DNA of 64,000 nt, taken from assembly GCA_002633005.1 (NCBI GenBank), contig NMRA01000594.1, positions 189,153-253,152 on the forward strand, read 5' to 3'. Shown here one piece after another: positions 1 through 11,998 of this stretch. Source of the stretch: Phoronis australis. Lineage: Eukaryota > Phoronida > Phoronidae. Numbering within the stretch: the stretch's first letter is position 1; every line of letters begins with the position of its first letter. A model generated the notes under the pieces. The model saw nothing but the letters and a program-made list of their open reading frames with translations, searched no databases and had not been told where the DNA came from. A program made the position numbers and the translations under genes.

Positions 1-614
1 TTGCACTATTTGACCTAATCCGGTGCATTTTAAGCATCTTTAGGAGAATTATTGCAAAGCCCATGGAAAATGTGGTTAACGCTGAGAATCACAGTTGTCT
101 AACGGTTGACACATCAGAATACTTGTTGATTGAAAAGGTTAAATTTTCAGAAGAGAAATGCACCTAATGACCCCATGTTTGCACTAAATGACCTGAAACA
201 TTAGATTCCGATTTGATTTACCTGTGGCAATCAGACCTGCCAATTTGAGGTGTCTAGCTCAAAATTTTAGTTTGCACCTAACGACCTTTGACCTATTTCA
301 CCTGATTGGATGAAACAATAACTTAGAAAAGTAATTTTTAAAATCGTCATGTTGAGATATACCTGTGCACCGAATTTGCAAAAGATAGCTTAAAAACTGA
401 AGGAAGAGTAGTATTTTGAAAATTATATGACCTTTGCACCAAACGACCACTTCCGGTGCAATATGGAGTATGATTATATTACCAATCAAAATTTATATAC
501 TGTCAAAAGTAATATGCTGAATTTAAAGACTGTACCAGCACCCAATTTGGAGTTATCAAGCCTCAAATTTGGTCGGAAGAAGAATAAGAATAAGAAGAAT
601 AAGAACTAGAAAGG

Positions 615-637
615 TTATTGTCACGGCGTGACAATAA
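615..637. repeat. Conserved palindrome TTATTGTCAC-GGC-GTGACAATAA
   Basis: Perfect inverted repeat with 10-bp arms and a 3-bp centre. The same palindrome recurs in the variant unit at about 2171, 5311, 6907, 8107, 21404 and 22975, and on the other strand at about 55216. Slightly altered copies lie near 4041, 6565, 56327 and 57890. Each is followed by ACTCTGCGCGTGCGTATTA, which shares its first half with the hairpin minisatellite. It is kept better than the sequence around it. Confidence 0.85.
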
Positions 638-1404
638 TGGACTCTGCGCGTGCGTATTAAAGGAATTGTTATGGGAAGTTACTGACAGCAACCCCGTTTA
701 CCAATATGAAAAGAAATTCTTTAAAATTGTAGGAGTAATTACATGCTAATGTTTTGATGACCTTTCCACTAACTGACCTCTTCCGGTGCATTATGAACCC
801 CAGTGAGGGAATAATTGTACAACCAATTTAAATTATAGTTAATGCTAAGAATCATAGATTTTTTGCTTTAAGCACTTAAGAATACAACATGAATGAATTG
901 GTAAAACTTTCAGAAGAAAAATGCACCTAATGACCCCATGGATGCACCAAATGACCCAAAAATTTAGAATTCAAACTCAATTGCGTTTAGTAAACAGATA
1001 CGTAATTTTGAAGTCTCTAGCTCAAAATTTTAATTTTGCACTCAATCACCTTTGACCTATTTTTTCTGATTTGTTAGGCCTATTGCGTAGTTAAGTAGGT
1101 TGTTCAACTGGCATGTTGACATACACTAGTGTGCTGAAATTGAATAGAATTCTTTGAAAAACGTAAGAGATATAACATTTTGAACGTTAACTGACCTTTG
1201 CACTAATTGACCCTATGTTGTCTAACGGTTGACTCATCAGTGTACTTGGAGAATGAAAAGGTTAAATTTTCAGAAGAAAAATGCACCTATTGACCCCATG
1301 TTTGCACTAAATGACCGGAAACTTTGGATTCCAATTTGAATTATCTGTGCCAATCAGAACTGTGAATTTGAAGTGTCTAGCTCAAAATTTTAGTTTGCAC
1401 GTAA

Positions 1405-4400
1405 TGACCTTTGACCTGTTTATCCTGATTGGATGACCCAATTGCTTAGAAAAGTAACTTTTTAAATTGTCATGTTGACTTATACATGTGTGCTGAAATT
1501 GAAAAGAATTCCTTGAAAAACGTAAGAGATATAACAATTTGAACGTTACATGACCTTTGCACTAACTGACCTTATCCGGTGCAATTTAAGCATCTTGATG
1601 AGAATTACTGCAAAGCCAATCGAAAATGTGTTTAACGCTGAGAATCACAGTTGTCTAACGGTTGACACATCAGAATACTTGCAGATTGAAAAGGTCAAAT
1701 TTTCAGAAGAAAAATGCACTTAATGACCCCATGTTTGCACTAAATGACCTGAAACTTTGGATTCCGATTTGATTTACCTGTCGCAATTAGACCTGTCAGT
1801 TTAAAGTCTCTAGCTCAAAATTTTAGTTTGCACCTAATGACCTTTGACCTATTTCACCTGATTGGATGACCTGATTACTTAGAAAAGTAATTTTAAAAAT
1901 TGTCATATTGACTTATACCAGTGTACCGAATTTGAAAAAGGTAGCTTTAAAACTGAAGGAGGTGTAGCATTTTGAAAATTATATGACCTTTGCACCAAAT
2001 GACCCCTTCCGGTGCAATAAGGAGTATGATTATATAACCAATCAAAATTTATATACATTCAAAAGTCATATGCTGAATTTAAAGACCGTACCTGCACCCA
2101 ATTTGGAGTTATTAAGCCTCAAATTTGGTCGGAAAAAGAATAAGAAGAATAAGAATAAAAACTAGAAAGATTATTGTCACGGCGTGACAATAATGGACTC
2201 TGCGCGTGCGTATTAAAGGAAGTGTTATGGGAAGTTACTGAGAGCAACCCCGTTTACCAAATTATGAAAAGAAATTCTTTGAAATTGTAGGAATAATTAC
2301 ATGCTAATATTTTGATGACCTTTCCACTAACTGACCTCTTCCGGTGCATTATGAACCCCAGTGAGGGAATATTTGTACAACCAATTTAAAGTATAGTTAA
2401 TGCTAAGAATCACAAATGTTTTGCTTTAAGCACTTAAGAATACAACATGAATTAATTGGTCAAACTTTCAGAAGAAAAATGCACCTAATGACCCCATGGA
2501 TGCACCAAATGACCCAAAAATTTAGAATTCAAACTCAATCGCGTTTAATAAACAGATATGTAATTTTGAAGTCTCTAGCTCAAACTTTAAATTTTGCACT
2601 GAATGACCTTTGACCTATTTTTTCTGATTGGTTAGGCCTATTGCGTAGTTAGGTAGGTTGTTCAATTGGCATGTTGACATACACTAGTGTGCTGAAATTG
2701 AAAAGAATTCCATGAAAAACGTAAGAGATATAACTTTTTGAACGTTAACTGACCTTTGCACTAATTGACCCTATCCGGTGCATTATAAGCGTCTTTAAGA
2801 GAATTATTGCAAAGCCCATGAAATATATGTTTAATGCTGTGAATCACAGTTGTCTAACGGTTGACACATCAGTGTACTTGGAGAATGAATTGGCCAAATT
2901 TTCAGAAGAAAAATGCACCTAATGACCCCATGTTTGCACTTAATGACCTGAAACTTTGGATTCCAAATTGAATTGTCTGTGCCAATCAGAACTGTGAATT
3001 TGAAGTGTCTAGCTCAAAATTTTAGTTTGCACCTAATGACCTTTGACCTGCTTAACCTGATTGGATGACCCAATTGCTTAGAAAAGTAATTTTTTAAATT
3101 GTCAGGTTGACTTATACCGGTGTGCTGAAATTGAAAAGAATTCCTTAAAAAACCTAAGAGATATAACATTTTGAACATTACATGACCTTTGCACTAATTG
3201 ACCTTATCCGGTGCATGTTAAGCATCTTCAGGAGAATTATTGCAAAGCCCATGGAAAATGTGTTTAATGCTGAGAATCACAGTTGTCTAACGGTTAACAC
3301 ATCAGAAAACTTGCTGATTGAAAAGGTCAAACTTTCAGAAGTAAAATGCACCTATTGACCCCATGTTTAAACTAAATGACCTGAAACTTTGGATTCTGAT
3401 TTGATTTTCCTGTGGCAATCAGACCTGTCAATTTGAAGTGTCTAGCTCAAAATTTTAGTTTGCACCTAATGACCTTTGACCTATTTCACCTGATTGGATG
3501 ACCCGGTTACTTAGAAAAGTAATCTTTTTAATTGTCATGTTGGCTTATACCTGTGTACCGAATTTGAAAAAGATAGCTTTAAAACTGAAGGAGTAGTAGC
3601 ATTTTGAAAATTATATGACCTTAGCACCAAACGACATCTTCCGGTGCAATATGGAATATAATTACATAATTAATCAAAATTTATATCATGTCAAAATTCA
3701 TATGCTGAATTTAAAGACCGTACCTGCACCCAATTTGGAGTTATTAAGCCTCAAATTTGGTCGGAAGAAGAATAAGAAGAATGAGAAGAATAAGAATAAG
3801 AATAAAATTGAAGAAAACCCAGGAACAACAGTACTCTGCGCTTACACGCGCAGAGTAATAAAATTGAAGAAAACCCAGGAACAACAGTACTCTGCGCTTA
3901 CACGCGTAGAGTAATAAGAATAAAATTGAAGAAAACCCAGGAACAACAGTATTCTGCGCTTGAACGCGCAGAGTAATAATATTGAAGAAAACCCTGGAAC
4001 AACAGTACTCTGCGCTTACACGCGCAGAGTAACTAGAAAGATTGTTGTCACCGCGTGACAATAACAGACTCTGCGCGTGCGTATTACAAGATTATTATGG
4101 GAAGTTACTGACAGCAACCCGTTTACCAATATGAAAACGAATTTTTTAAAATTGTAGGAGAAATTACATATTAATTTTTTGATGACCTTTCCACTAATTG
4201 ACCTCTTCCGGTGCATTATGAAAACCGATGAGGGAGTAATGGTTAACTCAATTAAAAGTGTGGTTAATTCTAATAATCGCAGATGTTTTACTTCAAGCAC
4301 TTCAGAACACAAGATGAATGAGGTGGTCAAACTTTCAGAAGAAAAATGCACCTAATGACCCCATGGGTGCACCAAATGACCTGAAAATTTAGAGTTCAAA

Positions 4401-7400
4401 CTCAATCGCACATTGTAAACAGATACGTAATTATGAAGTCTCTAGCTCAAAATTTTACTTTGCACTCAATGACCTTTGACCTATTTTTCTGATTGGTTAG
4501 GCCTATTGCAAACTAAAGTACGGTATTCAATTGGCATGTTGACTTACACCAGTGTGCTGAAATTGAAAAGAATTCCTTGAAAAACTTAAGACATGTAACA
4601 TTTTAAACGTTACAAGACCTTTGCACTAATTGACCTTATCCGGTGCATTTTAAGCATCTTTAGGAGAATTATTGCAAAGCCCATGGAAAATGTGTTTAAC
4701 GCTGATAATTACAGTTGTCTAACAGTTGAGACATCAGAATACTTGCTGATATAAAAGGACAAATTTTCAGAAAAAAATGCACCTAATGACCCCATGTTTG
4801 CACTAAATGACCTGAAACTATATTCCGAGTTGATTTACCTGTGGCAATCAGACCTGTCAATTTGAAGTGTCTAGCTCAAAATTTTAGTTTGCACCTAATG
4901 ACCTTTGACCTATTTCACCTGATTGGATGACCCGATTACATAGAAAAGTAATTTTTTAAATTGTCATGATGATTGATACCTGTGCACCGAATTTGAAAAA
5001 GATAGCTTTAAAACTGAAGGAGGAGTAGTATTTTGGAAATTATATGACCTTTGCACCAAACCACCTCTTCCGGTTTAACATGGAATATGATTATATAACC
5101 AATAAAAAATTATATAGTGTCAAAACACATAGGCTGAAATTAAAGACCGTACCTGCACCCAGTTTGGAGTTATTAAGCCTCAAATTTGGTCGGAAGAAGA
5201 ATAAGAAGAATAAGAAGAATAAGAAGAAGAATAAGAATAAGAATAAAATTGAAAAAAACCCAGGAACAACAGTACTCTGCGCTTACACGTGCAGAGTACT
5301 AAGAACTATAAAGATTATTGTCACGGCGTGACAATAACGGAGTCTGCGCGTGCGTATTACTGGAATTATTATGGAAGTTACTGACAGCAACCCGTTTACC
5401 AATATGAAAAGGAATTCCTCAAAATTGTAGGAGAAATTACATATTTATTTTTGATGACCTTTCCACTAATTGACCTCTTCCGGTGCATTATGACAACGAT
5501 GAGTGAGTAATTGTTAACTCGATTAAAAGTGTGGTTAATGCTAATAATCACAGATGTTTTACTTTAAGCACTTCAGAATACAAGATGAATGAAGTCGTCA
5601 AACTTTCAGAAGAAAAATGCACCTAATGACCCCATGGATGCACCAGATGACCTGAAAATTTAGAATTCAAACTCAATCGCACTTAGTAAACAGATACGTA
5701 ATTCTGAAGTCTCTAACTCAAAATTTTAGTTTGCACTCAATGATCTTGACCTATTTTTTCTGATTGGTTAGGCCTATTGCAAAGTAAAGTAGGGTATTTA
5801 CTTGGCATGTTGACTTACACCAGTGTGCTGAAATTGAAAAGAATTCCTTGAAAAACTAAAGAGATATAACATTTTGAACGTTACATGACCTTTGCACTAA
5901 TTGACGTCATCCGGTGCATTTTAAGCATCTTTAGGAGAGTTATTGTAAAGCCCATGGAAAATGTGTTAAACGCAGAGAATCACAGTTGTCTAACGGTTGA
6001 CACATCAGAATACTTGCTGATTGAAAAGGTTAAATTTTAAGAAGAAAAATGCACCTAATGACCCCATGTTTGCACTAAATGACCTGAAACTTTGGATTCC
6101 GATTTGATTTACCTGTGGCAATCAGACTTGTCAATTTGAAGTGTCTAGCTCAAAATTTTAGTTTGCACCTAAAAACCTTTGACCTATTTCACCTGATTGG
6201 ATGACCCGATTACTTAGAAAAGTAATTGTTTAAATTGTCATGTTCACCTTTACCAGTGCACCGAATTTGAAAAAGATAGCTTTAAAACTGAAGGGGGAGT
6301 AGGATTTTGAAAATTATTTGACCTTTGCATCAAACGACCTCTTCCGGTGCAATATGAAATATGATTATATAACCAATCAAAATTTATATACTTTCAAAAG
6401 TCATATGCTGAATTTAAAGTCGTACCTGCACCCAATTTGGAGTTATTAAGTCTCAAAGTTGGTCGGAAGAAGAATAAGAAGAAGAATAAGAAGAATAAGA
6501 ATAAAATTGAAGAAAACCCAGGAACAACAGTACTCTGCGCTTACACGCGCAGAGAAACAAGAAAGATTATTGTCACGGCGTGGCAATAACGGACCCTGCG
6601 CGTGCGTATTACTGGAATTGTTATGGGAAGTTACTGACAGCAACTCGTTTACCAATATGAAAAAGGAATTCTTTAAAATTGTAGGAGATATTACATATTA
6701 ATTTTTTGATGACCTTTCCACTAATTGACCTCTTCCGGTGCATTATGAATTTAAAGACCGTACCTGCACCCATTTTGGAGTTATTAAGTGTCATAATTGT
6801 TCGCAAGAAGAGTAAAAAGAATAAGTATAAAATTGAAGAAAACCCAGGAACAACAGTACTCTGCGCTGCCACGCACGTAATAAGAAGAATAAGAACTAGA
6901 AAGATTATTGTCACGGCGTGACAATAACAGACTCTACGCGTGCCTATTACTGGAATTATTATGGGAAGTTACTGACAGCAACCCGTTTACCAATATGAAA
7001 AGGAATTCCTCAAAATTGTCGGAGAAATTACATATTCATTTTTTGATGACCTTTCCACTAATTGACCTCTTCCGGTGCATTATGAGCCCCGATGAGGGTG
7101 TACATGTAATTGTTAACTCGATAAAAAGTGTGGTTAATGCTAATAGTCACAGATGTTTTACTTTAAGCATTTCAGAATACAAGATGAATGAAATGGTCAA
7201 ACTTTCAGAAGGAAAATGCACCTAATGACCCCATGGGTGCACCAAATGACCTGAAACTTTAGAATTCAAACTCGATCACACTTAGTAAACAGATACGTAA
7301 TTCGGAAGTCTCTAGCTCAAAATTTTAGTTTGCACTCAGTGACCTCTGACCTATTTTTTCTGCTTGGTTAAGCCTATTGCGAAGTAAGGTAGGGTATTCA

Positions 7401-9846
7401 ATTGGCATGTTGACTTACACCAGTGTGCTGAAATTGAAAAGAATTCCTTGAAAAACGTAAGAGATATAACATTTTGAACGTTACATGACTTTTGCACTAG
7501 GTAGCCTTATCCGGTGACTTTTAAGCATATTTACGAGAATTATTGCAAAGCCCATGGAAAACGTGTTTAACGCTGAGAATCACAATTGGCTAATGGTTGA
7601 CACATCAGAATACTTGCTGATTGAAAAAGTCAAATTTTCAAAAGAAAAATGCACCTAATTACCCCATGTTTGCACTAAATGACCTGAAACTTTGGATTCC
7701 GATTTGATTTACCTGTGGCAATCAGACCTGTCAATATGAAGTGTCTAGCTCAAAGTTTTAGTTTGCACCTAATGACCTTTGACCTATTTCACCTGATTGG
7801 ATAACCCGATTCCTTAGAAAAGTAATTTTTTAAATTGTCATGTTGACTTACACCTGTGCATCGAGTTTGAAAAAGATCGCTTTAAAACTGAGGGAGGAGT
7901 AGCATTTTGAAAATTATATGACCTTTGCACCAAACGCCCTCCTCCGGTACAATATGGAATATGATTATATAACAAATCAACATTTATTTACTGTCAAAAG
8001 TCATATGCTGAATTTAAAGACCGTACCTGCACCCAATTTGGAGTTATTAAGCCTCAAAAATGGTCGGAAGAAGAATAAGAAGAATAAGAACAAGAACTAG
8101 AAAGATTATTGTCACGGCGTGACAATAACGGACTCTGCGCGTGCGTATTACTGGAATTATCATGGGAAGTTACTGACAGCAACCCGTTTACCAATATGAA
8201 AAGGAAGTATTTAAAATTTTTGGAGAAATTACATATTAATTTTTTGATGACCTTTCCACTAATTGACCTCTTCCGGTGCATTATGAGCTCCGATGAGGGA
8301 GTAATTGTTAACTCGATTAAAATTGTGGTTAATGCTAATAATCACAGATGTTTTACTTTTAGCACTTCAGACTACAAGATGAATGAAGTGGTCAAATTTT
8401 CAGAAGAAAAATGCATCTAATGACCCCATGAGTGCACCAAATGACCTGAAAATTTAGAATTCAAACTCAATCGCACTTAGTAAACAGATACGTAATTGTG
8501 AAGTCTCTAGCTCAAAGTTTTAGTTTGCACTCAATGACCTTTGACCTATTTATTCTGATTGGTTAGGCCTATTGCAAAGTAAAGTAGGGTATTTAATTGG
8601 CATGTTGACTTACACCAGTGTGCTGAAATTGAAAAGAATTCCTTGAAAAACGTAAGAGATATAACGTTTTGAACGTTATATGACCTTTGCACTAATTGAC
8701 CCTATCCGGTGCATTATAAGCGTCTTTAGGAGCATTATTGCAAATCCCATCAAAAATGTGTTTAATGCTGAGAAATCACAGTTGCCTAACGGTTGACACA
8801 TCTGAATACTTGCTGATTGAATAGGTCAAATTTTCAGAAGAAAAATGCACCTAATGACCCCATGTTTGCACTAAATGACCTGAAACTTTGGATTCCGATT
8901 TGGTTTATCTGTGGCAATCAGACCTGCCAATTTGAAGTGTCTGGCTTAAAATTTTAGTTTGCACCTAATGACCTTTGACCTATTTCACCTGATTGGATGA
9001 CCCGATTACTTAGAAAAGTATTTTTTTAAATTGTTATGTTGACTTACACCAGTGTGCTGAAATTGAAAAGAATTCCTTGAAAAACCTAAGAGATATAACT
9101 TTTTGAACGTTAACTGACCTTTGCACTAATTGACCCTATCCGTGCATTATAAGCGTCTTAAGGAGAATTATTGCAAAGCCCATGGAAAATGTGTGTAATG
9201 CTGAGAATCACAGTTGTCTAACGGTTGACACATCAGTGTACTTGGAGAATAAAAAGGTCAAATTTTCAGAAGAAAAATGCACCTTATGACCCCATGTTTT
9301 CACTAAATGACCTGAAACTTTGGATTCCAAATTGAATTATCTGTGCCAATCAGAACTGTGAATTTGAAGTGTCTACCTCAAAATTTTAGTTTGCACCTAT
9401 TGACCTTTGACCTGTTTAACCTGACTGGATGACCCAATTGCTTAGAAAAGTAAGTTTTTAAATTGTCATGTTGACTTATACCTGTGCGCTGAAATTGAAA
9501 AGAATTCTTTGAAAAACGTAAGAGACATAACATTTTGAACGTTACATGACCTTTGCACTAATTGACCTTATCCGGTGCATTTTAAGCATCTTTTGGAGAA
9601 TTATTGCAAAGCCCATGGAAAATGTGTTTAACGCTGAGAATCACAGTTGCCTAACGGTTGACACATCTGAATACTTGCTGATTGAATAGGTCAAATTTTC
9701 AGAAGAAAAATTCACCTAATGACCCCATGTTTGCACTAAATGACCTGAAACTTTGGATTCCGGTTTGATTTACCTGTGGCAATCAGACATGTTTATTTGA
9801 AGTGTCTAGTTCAAAATTTTAGTTTGCACCTAATGACCTTTGACCT
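1405..9846 (+). promoter_or_regulatory. Recurrent perfect DR1 nuclear-receptor-type sites in satellite array 1
   Basis: TGACCTTTGACCT, the reverse complement of AGGTCAAAGGTCA, occurs exactly at 1405, 1838, 2604, 3037, 3470, 4470, 4899, 7773, 8535, 8969, 9401 and 9834. Near-matches lie at about 287, 1046, 6173 and 7345. This is the textbook direct repeat with one-base spacing bound by RXR heterodimers, HNF4 and COUP-TF receptors. Two further exact copies lie at 24196-24208 and 25807-25819, and one on the other strand at 55551-55563. The sequence match is certain; binding in the cell is inference. Confidence 0.6.
3796..4032 (+). repeat. Hairpin minisatellite, four units of 56-62 bp
   Basis: Each unit reads AAAATTGAAGAAAACCCAGG, then AACAACAGT, then a hairpin ACTCTGCGC-TTACAC-GCGCAGAGT. 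Hairpins start at 3833, 3889, 3951 and 4007. The stem has 9-10 pairs and a six-base loop (TTACAC or TTGAAC). Paired changes are few; one unit has ATTCTGCGC. Single units occur at about 5273, 6533 and 6857. Confidence 0.9.
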
Positions 9847-10164
9847 GTTTCACCTGATTGGATGTCCCGATTACTTAGAAAAGTAATTTTTCAAATTGTC
9901 ATGTTGACCTTTGCCTGTGCACCGAATTTGAAAAAGATAGCTTTAAAACTGAAGGAGGAGTAGCATTTTGAAAATTATATGACCTTTGCACCAAATGACC
10001 CCTTCCGGTGCAATATGGAATATGATTATATAATCAATCAAAATTTATATACTATCAAATGTCGTATGCTGAATTTAAAGACCGTGCCTGCACCCAATTT
10101 GGAGTTATTAAGCCTCAAAGTTGGTCGGAAGAAGAATGAGAAGAATAAGAATCAGAATAGGAAT

Positions 10165-10490
10165 ATGAAGAATAAGAATAAGAATAAAATTGAAGAAAAC
10201 CCAGGAACAACAGTACTCTGCGCTTACACGCGCAGAGTAATAAGAATAAGAATAAGCATAAGAATAAAATTGAAGAAAACCCGGGAACAACAGTAATCTG
10301 CGCTTACACGCGCAGAGTAATAAGAATAAAATTGAAGAAAACCTAGGAACAACAGTACTCTGCGCTTACACGCGCAGAGTAATAAGAAGAATAAAATTGA
10401 AGAAAACCCAGGAACAACAGTACTCTGCGCTTACACGAGCAGAGTAAAAAGAATAGAATTGAAGAAAACCCAGGAACAACAGTACACAGA
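10165..10490 (+). repeat. Hairpin minisatellite closing array 1, about five units
   Basis: Hairpins of the ACTCTGCGC-TTACAC-GCGCAGAGT type start at 10215, 10295, 10357 and 10422. A final unit is cut at AACAACAGTAC (10489). The array stops here and unrelated Penelope-like sequence follows. Confidence 0.9.
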
Positions 10491-11162
10491 TAAGTCAGTT
10501 ACAGGGGAGTAACAGAGGATTCCTTTCCTCCATTTAGATCTATCAGGTCATCTGTGAATACGTTCAACTATAATCTTGCTAAGTCCATTTGTACTACTCA
10601 AACCACATACACATGGAGATTACAGAGCAGGTGATACATTCTCGTTTGTTCCTGAAGTTTGAAGTCAAGTTCTCATTAATCGGTTCTTGGCTTCTAGTGA
10701 TAATGCGAGTTTGTTTACTAACCTACCGGCTATGGACGAATGTATATCTTGGCTACTGGCTGTATCATTATAAACGGACCTAGCATAAAAATCACATTAT
10801 ATGAATTGATGGAGCTATTTATTTGCCATCAGCAAAACCCATTTTATATTCAATGGTACACCTGTATAGCAATGAGTTCACTTTTGGCTCCCATATTACT
10901 CGGCATGTGTTTAGGTCACCATGAGAAAACATGGATTGAGACATACGCTGGTCCTCATGTCTATTTCTATTGACGATATGTTGACGTTGCGTTTTGTATT
11001 TCAAAGTCAGCAGGCAGCCCAGGAATTGTTGTATAGTTAAACTCGAGGCATCCTTACTTGAAATTCAGTATGGAAATAGAGGTTGAGAACATAATTGCCA
11101 TTTTTGGACGTGTTATTTGAATGTGAAGGTACCTCGCAGGGTTTTACACTTGTTTTCATAGC

Positions 11163-11420
11163 TTGACATCTTTTGTTTATATGGCGGGTCGCAGTAAAAC
11201 TCTAATAGACACTGTGTATCGCATTCACAACAATCGGGCTAGATTTCATTCTGATGTTAAAGAACTTACATCAAATTTGCAAAAGAATAGCTATCCCCTT
11301 AAACAAGTCAATAGTTTGCAGATATCAAAACTGCAACGTAACGCTGGTGATATTCGTGATATTCGTCCTGTAGTCAAAACTAACTACAGGTTTGTCAAAA
11401 TACCCTATGTTAGTTGTTAA
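11163..11420 (+). pseudogene. Penelope-like RT thumb/linker fragment
   Basis: An open frame of 85 codons holds the region between the RT fingers/palm and the GIY-YIG nuclease of Penelope-like elements. It has an RIHNNRARFHSDVKELTSNL segment followed by NSYPL, the usual 'FH.E...L...L..NGYP' pattern of this family. The frame stops at 11420. Similarity resumes in another reading (KLKKLVNYYCVKLKF, then SLKLSNLFNPKDNI) up to the nuclease part, so the element is frameshifted rather than ended here. Confidence 0.75.
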
Positions 11421-11600
11421 GCCAAGATTGCTCACCGAAAACTCAAGAAACTGGTGAATTATTACTGTGTTAAATTAAAATTTGTATTAACATTCAAGTC
11501 TCTAAAACTGTCTAATTTATTTAATCCCAAGGACAACATTCTTATAGTCAGGTCTACAGTCTAAGGTAGTGTACACATATATTTCTGTTCTGGACGAGGC

Positions 11601-11830
11601 TCCAGTTATATAGGCGAAATTCTTTGCCACTTGAAAACCTGTACCAGAGAACATCTAAATTCTCACTGAAGTTCACATTTTTTATTTTCATCTGCAGCGC
11701 TCCAGTCGTTTGTTACGAGCAATGCTCTTTCAATGACTTTTTTGTAATAAACCAAACAGAAACAGCAGACGAGATGAAAATTCGTGAGGCTCAGTCTATA
11801 CATAAATTGGTGCAAGCCCAGACTCAATAG
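11601..11830 (+). pseudogene. Penelope-like GIY-YIG endonuclease remnant
   Basis: The segment at 11601-11660 reads SSYIGEILCHLKTCTREHL, the YIG and following helix of the GIY-YIG nuclease found only in Penelope-like retroelements among retroelements with RT. In a shifted frame the last part (CSFNDFFVINQTETADEMKI, then REAQSIHKLVQ) matches the usual C-terminal end of this family. The nuclease would nick the target for insertion. The first GIY strand is weak (HIYF) and the parts lie in different frames, so it is not functional. Confidence 0.7.
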
Positions 11831-11955
11831 GCAACTGGCACACCACAGGTTGTCATTGTTAGTATAGTCCACTGTTACTCCACTGTAACTGACTGTGTCT
11901 GTGTACCAGTACTTGTTGTTGGGTCTTGCAAGGTGGACACTGTTTTTTTTTTCTT

Positions 11956-11990
11956 CTGAGGATGTTGTTTTAATAAACGCCGAAACATGT
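11956..11990 (+). ncRNA. Possible hammerhead-ribozyme remnant at the Penelope 3' end
   Basis: CTGAGGA at 11956-11962 fits the CTGANGA box of hammerhead ribozymes, and CGAAAC at 11981-11986 fits the second core box. Between them GTTT-TAAT-AAAC can pair. Penelope-like elements are known to carry such motifs. Stem II is imperfect next to the boxes and the cleavage-site arm was not located, so this is tentative. Confidence 0.25.
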
Positions 11991-11998
11991 GAAGCCGG

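Larger units (their letters stand above)
1..10490 (+). repeat. Satellite array 1, about 433-bp monomer with interspersed variant units
   Basis: The stretch is built of diverged copies of one monomer. Recognisable landmarks recur: a block with TTTCAGAAGAAAAATGCACC, a block with TGACCTTTGACCT, and a CCGGTGCA box. The TGACCTTTGACCT box lies at 1405, 1838, 2604, 3037, 3470, 4470, 4899, 7773, 8535, 8969, 9401 and 9834. Most steps are 429-434 bp; steps of about 765 or 1000 bp hold an extra unit of about 330 bp or more. The extra unit has CCGGTGCAATATGG, an A-rich GAAGAATAAG tract, a TTATTGTCAC palindrome and CCGGTGCATTATGA. Short open frames inside the units are by-products of the repeat. The array starts before the window edge and ends at about 10490 in a hairpin minisatellite. 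It lies in the caspase gene's downstream region, on the opposite strand. Confidence 0.93.
10500..11998 (+). mobile_element. Penelope-like retroelement, decayed 3' two-thirds
   Basis: Broken reading frames on the plus strand carry Penelope reverse transcriptase pieces in order. They are an FNYNLAKS stretch (about 10566), a motif A-like SLFTNLPAMDECISWLL stretch (about 10705), an AMSSLLAPILLGMCLGHHEK stretch (about 10870) and RYVDVAF (about 10960). Then come a thumb-like RFHSDVKELTSNLQKNSYPL segment (about 11240), a linker (about 11470) and a GIY-YIG nuclease-like SSYIGEILCHLKTCTREHL (11601 on). The frame closes near 11830. The second Asp of the YVDD box is Val, and stops and frameshifts are many, so it is dead. 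It is directly joined to satellite array 1 on the left. Confidence 0.85.

Noticed and set aside
427-609. A 60-codon frame starting MTFAPND and ending in Lys/Asn runs, recurring in seven or more satellite units (427, 1983, 3615, 5044, 7918, 9979, 22799)
   Set aside because: Copies differ mostly by amino-acid-changing substitutions, one copy (near 6310) has lost its start and frame, and the flanks are equally similar. The likeness follows from the repeat, not from a protein.
3744-4061. Long minus-strand frames through the hairpin minisatellites
   Set aside because: Low-complexity Leu/Phe/Ser readings of AATAAGAAG tracts, broken in other copies.
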